From Chloroflexota bacterium (GTDB lineage: Bacteria > Chloroflexota > Limnocylindria > Limnocylindrales > Limnocylindraceae), in the NCBI GenBank assembly GCA_003670745.1, contig QWQR01000006.1, positions 1-41,828 of the forward strand: 41,828 bases of DNA, in the 5' to 3' direction. Positions within the stretch are counted from its first letter, which is position 1. Each line of letters starts with the position of its first letter. Positions 40,823 to 41,828 of the stretch are shown one piece after another. The notes beneath the pieces were generated by a model. The model searched no databases and had not been told where the DNA came from. It was given only the letters and a program-made list of their open reading frames with translations. A program made the position numbers and the translations under genes.

Positions 40823-41828
40823 ATGGCGAAAACGATCGTCGAGAAGATCTGGGACGAGCATCTGGTGAGCCAAGAGGAGGGGGCGCCCGCCATCCTCTCC
40901 ATTGACCTGCATCTCGTCCATGAGGTGACGAGCCCGCAGGCATTCAGCGGGCTACGCTCCCGCGGCCTCACGGTGCGTCGCCCCGACAAGACGGTTGCCA
41001 CCGCCGACCACTCGATCCCCACCACGCCGCGCGACCTGCCGATCGCCGATGAGATGGCGGCGGCGCAGGTGCGCACCCTCGAGAAGAATTGCGCCGAGTT
41101 CAGCGTCCCCGTACACGGCTGGGACTCCCCCTATCAAGGGATCGTCCACGTGATCGGGCCAGAGCTCGGCCTCACCCAGCCGGGGGCAACGATCGTCTGC
41201 GGCGATTCGCACACAGCAACACACGGAGCGTTCGGCGCGCTCGCCTTCGGCATCGGCACGAGCGAGGTCGAGATGGTCCTCGCCACGCAGTGCCTGCTGC
41301 AGCGCAAGCCGAAGACCTTCCTCGTGCGCGTCGACGGCACCCTTCGCCCCGGCGTATCGGCGAAGGACATCATCCTCGCCCTCATCGCCCGCATTGGTGT
41401 GGGCGGCGGAACCGGACACGTCTTTGAGTACGCAGGATCAGCGATCCGCGCCCTCTCCATGGAGGAGCGCATGACGATCTGCAACATGAGCATTGAGGGG
41501 GGCGCACGCGCCGGGTTGATCGCCCCCGACGAGACGACCTTCGCCTATCTAAAGGGACGCGCGCACGCGCCAAAGGGGGCAGCGTGGGACGAGGCGGTCG
41601 AACGCTGGAGGCGCCTCCCCTCTGACCCTGGCGCAACGTACGACAAGGAGATCGTCATCGACGCGAACACGCTCGAGCCGATGATCACTTACGGAACGAA
41701 TCCGGGAATGGGTCTGCCAATTAGCGGCGTGATCCCCGACCCTGCGAACGAGAGCGACCCTGCCGCAGCGCGCGGCCTTGCGCGCGCCCTTGAGTACATG
41801 GGCCTCACCGCGGGGCAGCCGCTCCTCG
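40823..41828 (+). CDS. leuC: 3-isopropylmalate dehydratase large subunit, N-terminal part (runs off right edge)
   Basis: An open frame from the ATG at 40823 to the window edge, 335 residues, matching aconitase-family LeuC. It begins [15 protein letters not shown], then [57 protein letters not shown] and the substrate-domain [25 protein letters not shown]. The first two cluster-ligand cysteines and the last fall at or beyond the sequence shown, so the [4Fe-4S] set cannot be fully checked. With LeuA and LeuB on the other strand, it completes the isopropylmalate route and may also serve the citramalate branch. leuD is expected just outside. Confidence 0.95.
   Translation, partial: MAKTIVEKIWDEHLVSQEEGAPAILSIDLHLVHEVTSPQAFSGLRSRGLTVRRPDKTVATADHSIPTTPRDLPIADEMAAAQVRTLEKNCAEFSVPVHGWDSPYQGIVHVIGPELGLTQPGATIVCGDSHTATHGAFGALAFGIGTSEVEMVLATQCLLQRKPKTFLVRVDGTLRPGVSAKDIILALIARIGVGGGTGHVFEYAGSAIRALSMEERMTICNMSIEGGARAGLIAPDETTFAYLKGRAHAPKGAAWDEAVERWRRLPSDPGATYDKEIVIDANTLEPMITYGTNPGMGLPISGVIPDPANESDPAAARGLARALEYMGLTAGQPLL

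Noticed and set aside
40757-40921. Upstream extension of the aldolase frame
   Set aside because: It is antisense to the first codons of leuC and has no aldolase-like residues.

Overview
The window is 41.8 kb of high-GC, tightly packed bacterial chromosome. It carries no phage, IS element, CRISPR or other mobile signature. No gap longer than 300 bases lacks an explanation. The gene set includes a heme A synthase/protoheme farnesyltransferase fusion (CtaA-CtaB), a nickel superoxide dismutase with its maturation protease, an F420-type luciferase-like oxidoreductase, a MoaD-MoaE fusion, class I ketol-acid reductoisomerase and a PyrR-headed pyrimidine operon. Together with very short spacers and many apparently leaderless genes, this suggests an aerobic, free-living Chloroflexota lineage (possibly a freshwater Limnocylindria-like group). 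An actinobacterium is the main alternative. The assignment is an inference.

Layout. 1-3.3 kb: a cut-off Cys-rich gene and a PlsC-like acyltransferase (minus), a small membrane protein, sodN and sodX (plus), and an LLM oxidoreductase (minus). 3.4-9.6 kb (plus): a DHA2 drug-type exporter coupled to a secreted SpoIID-like/FG-GAP protein, then an ACT-like small protein, exonuclease III, Sua5/TsaC and a YczE-like membrane protein. 9.6-12.5 kb: ctaAB (minus) diverging from a lipoprotein with a thioredoxin-like domain. 12.5-19.5 kb (minus): a pyr operon in the order pyrR-pyrB-pyrC-orf126-orf108-orf155-pyrK-pyrD-pyrE. 19.5-21.3 kb: lipB-galT-like (minus), then tRNA-Gly(CCC). 21.4-28.2 kb: sulfur amino-acid PLP enzyme, membrane protein, FemX-like transferase, HAD hydrolase, glutaredoxin, greA, MoaX-like fusion and two unknowns. 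28.2-38.8 kb (minus): an aldehyde dehydrogenase, then a long branched-chain amino-acid operon transcribed ilvB-ilvN-ilvC-leuA-leuB-cimA-pheA. Its 5' leader looks like a classical peptide-dependent attenuator. 38.8-41.8 kb: a KDPG-aldolase-like gene with an FAD amine oxidase (minus), and leuC (plus, runs off the right edge).

How the genes work together. IlvB/IlvN/IlvC supply the valine/isoleucine route, LeuA/LeuB/LeuC the leucine route, and CimA gives a threonine-independent 2-oxobutyrate route to isoleucine. PheA adds phenylalanine to the same transcript. The pyr operon covers the aspartate-to-OMP steps except carbamoyl phosphate synthesis. Its PyrD and PyrK have lost the residues that normally bind orotate and the flavin/nucleotide, although both folds look intact.

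Most striking points: (1) a four-segment attenuator with a 39-codon Ile/Leu/Val-rich leader peptide before ilvB; (2) a co-diverged PyrD/PyrK pair inside a pyr operon; (3) a repeated TANNNT box 6-9 nt before the start codon of many operon-head genes, implying widespread leaderless transcripts; (4) a MoaD-MoaE fusion with an internal Gly-Gly; (5) a terminator-like hairpin inside the 5' end of sodX; (6) a compact hairpin with a PyrR-site-like core just before the pyrR ribosome binding site.
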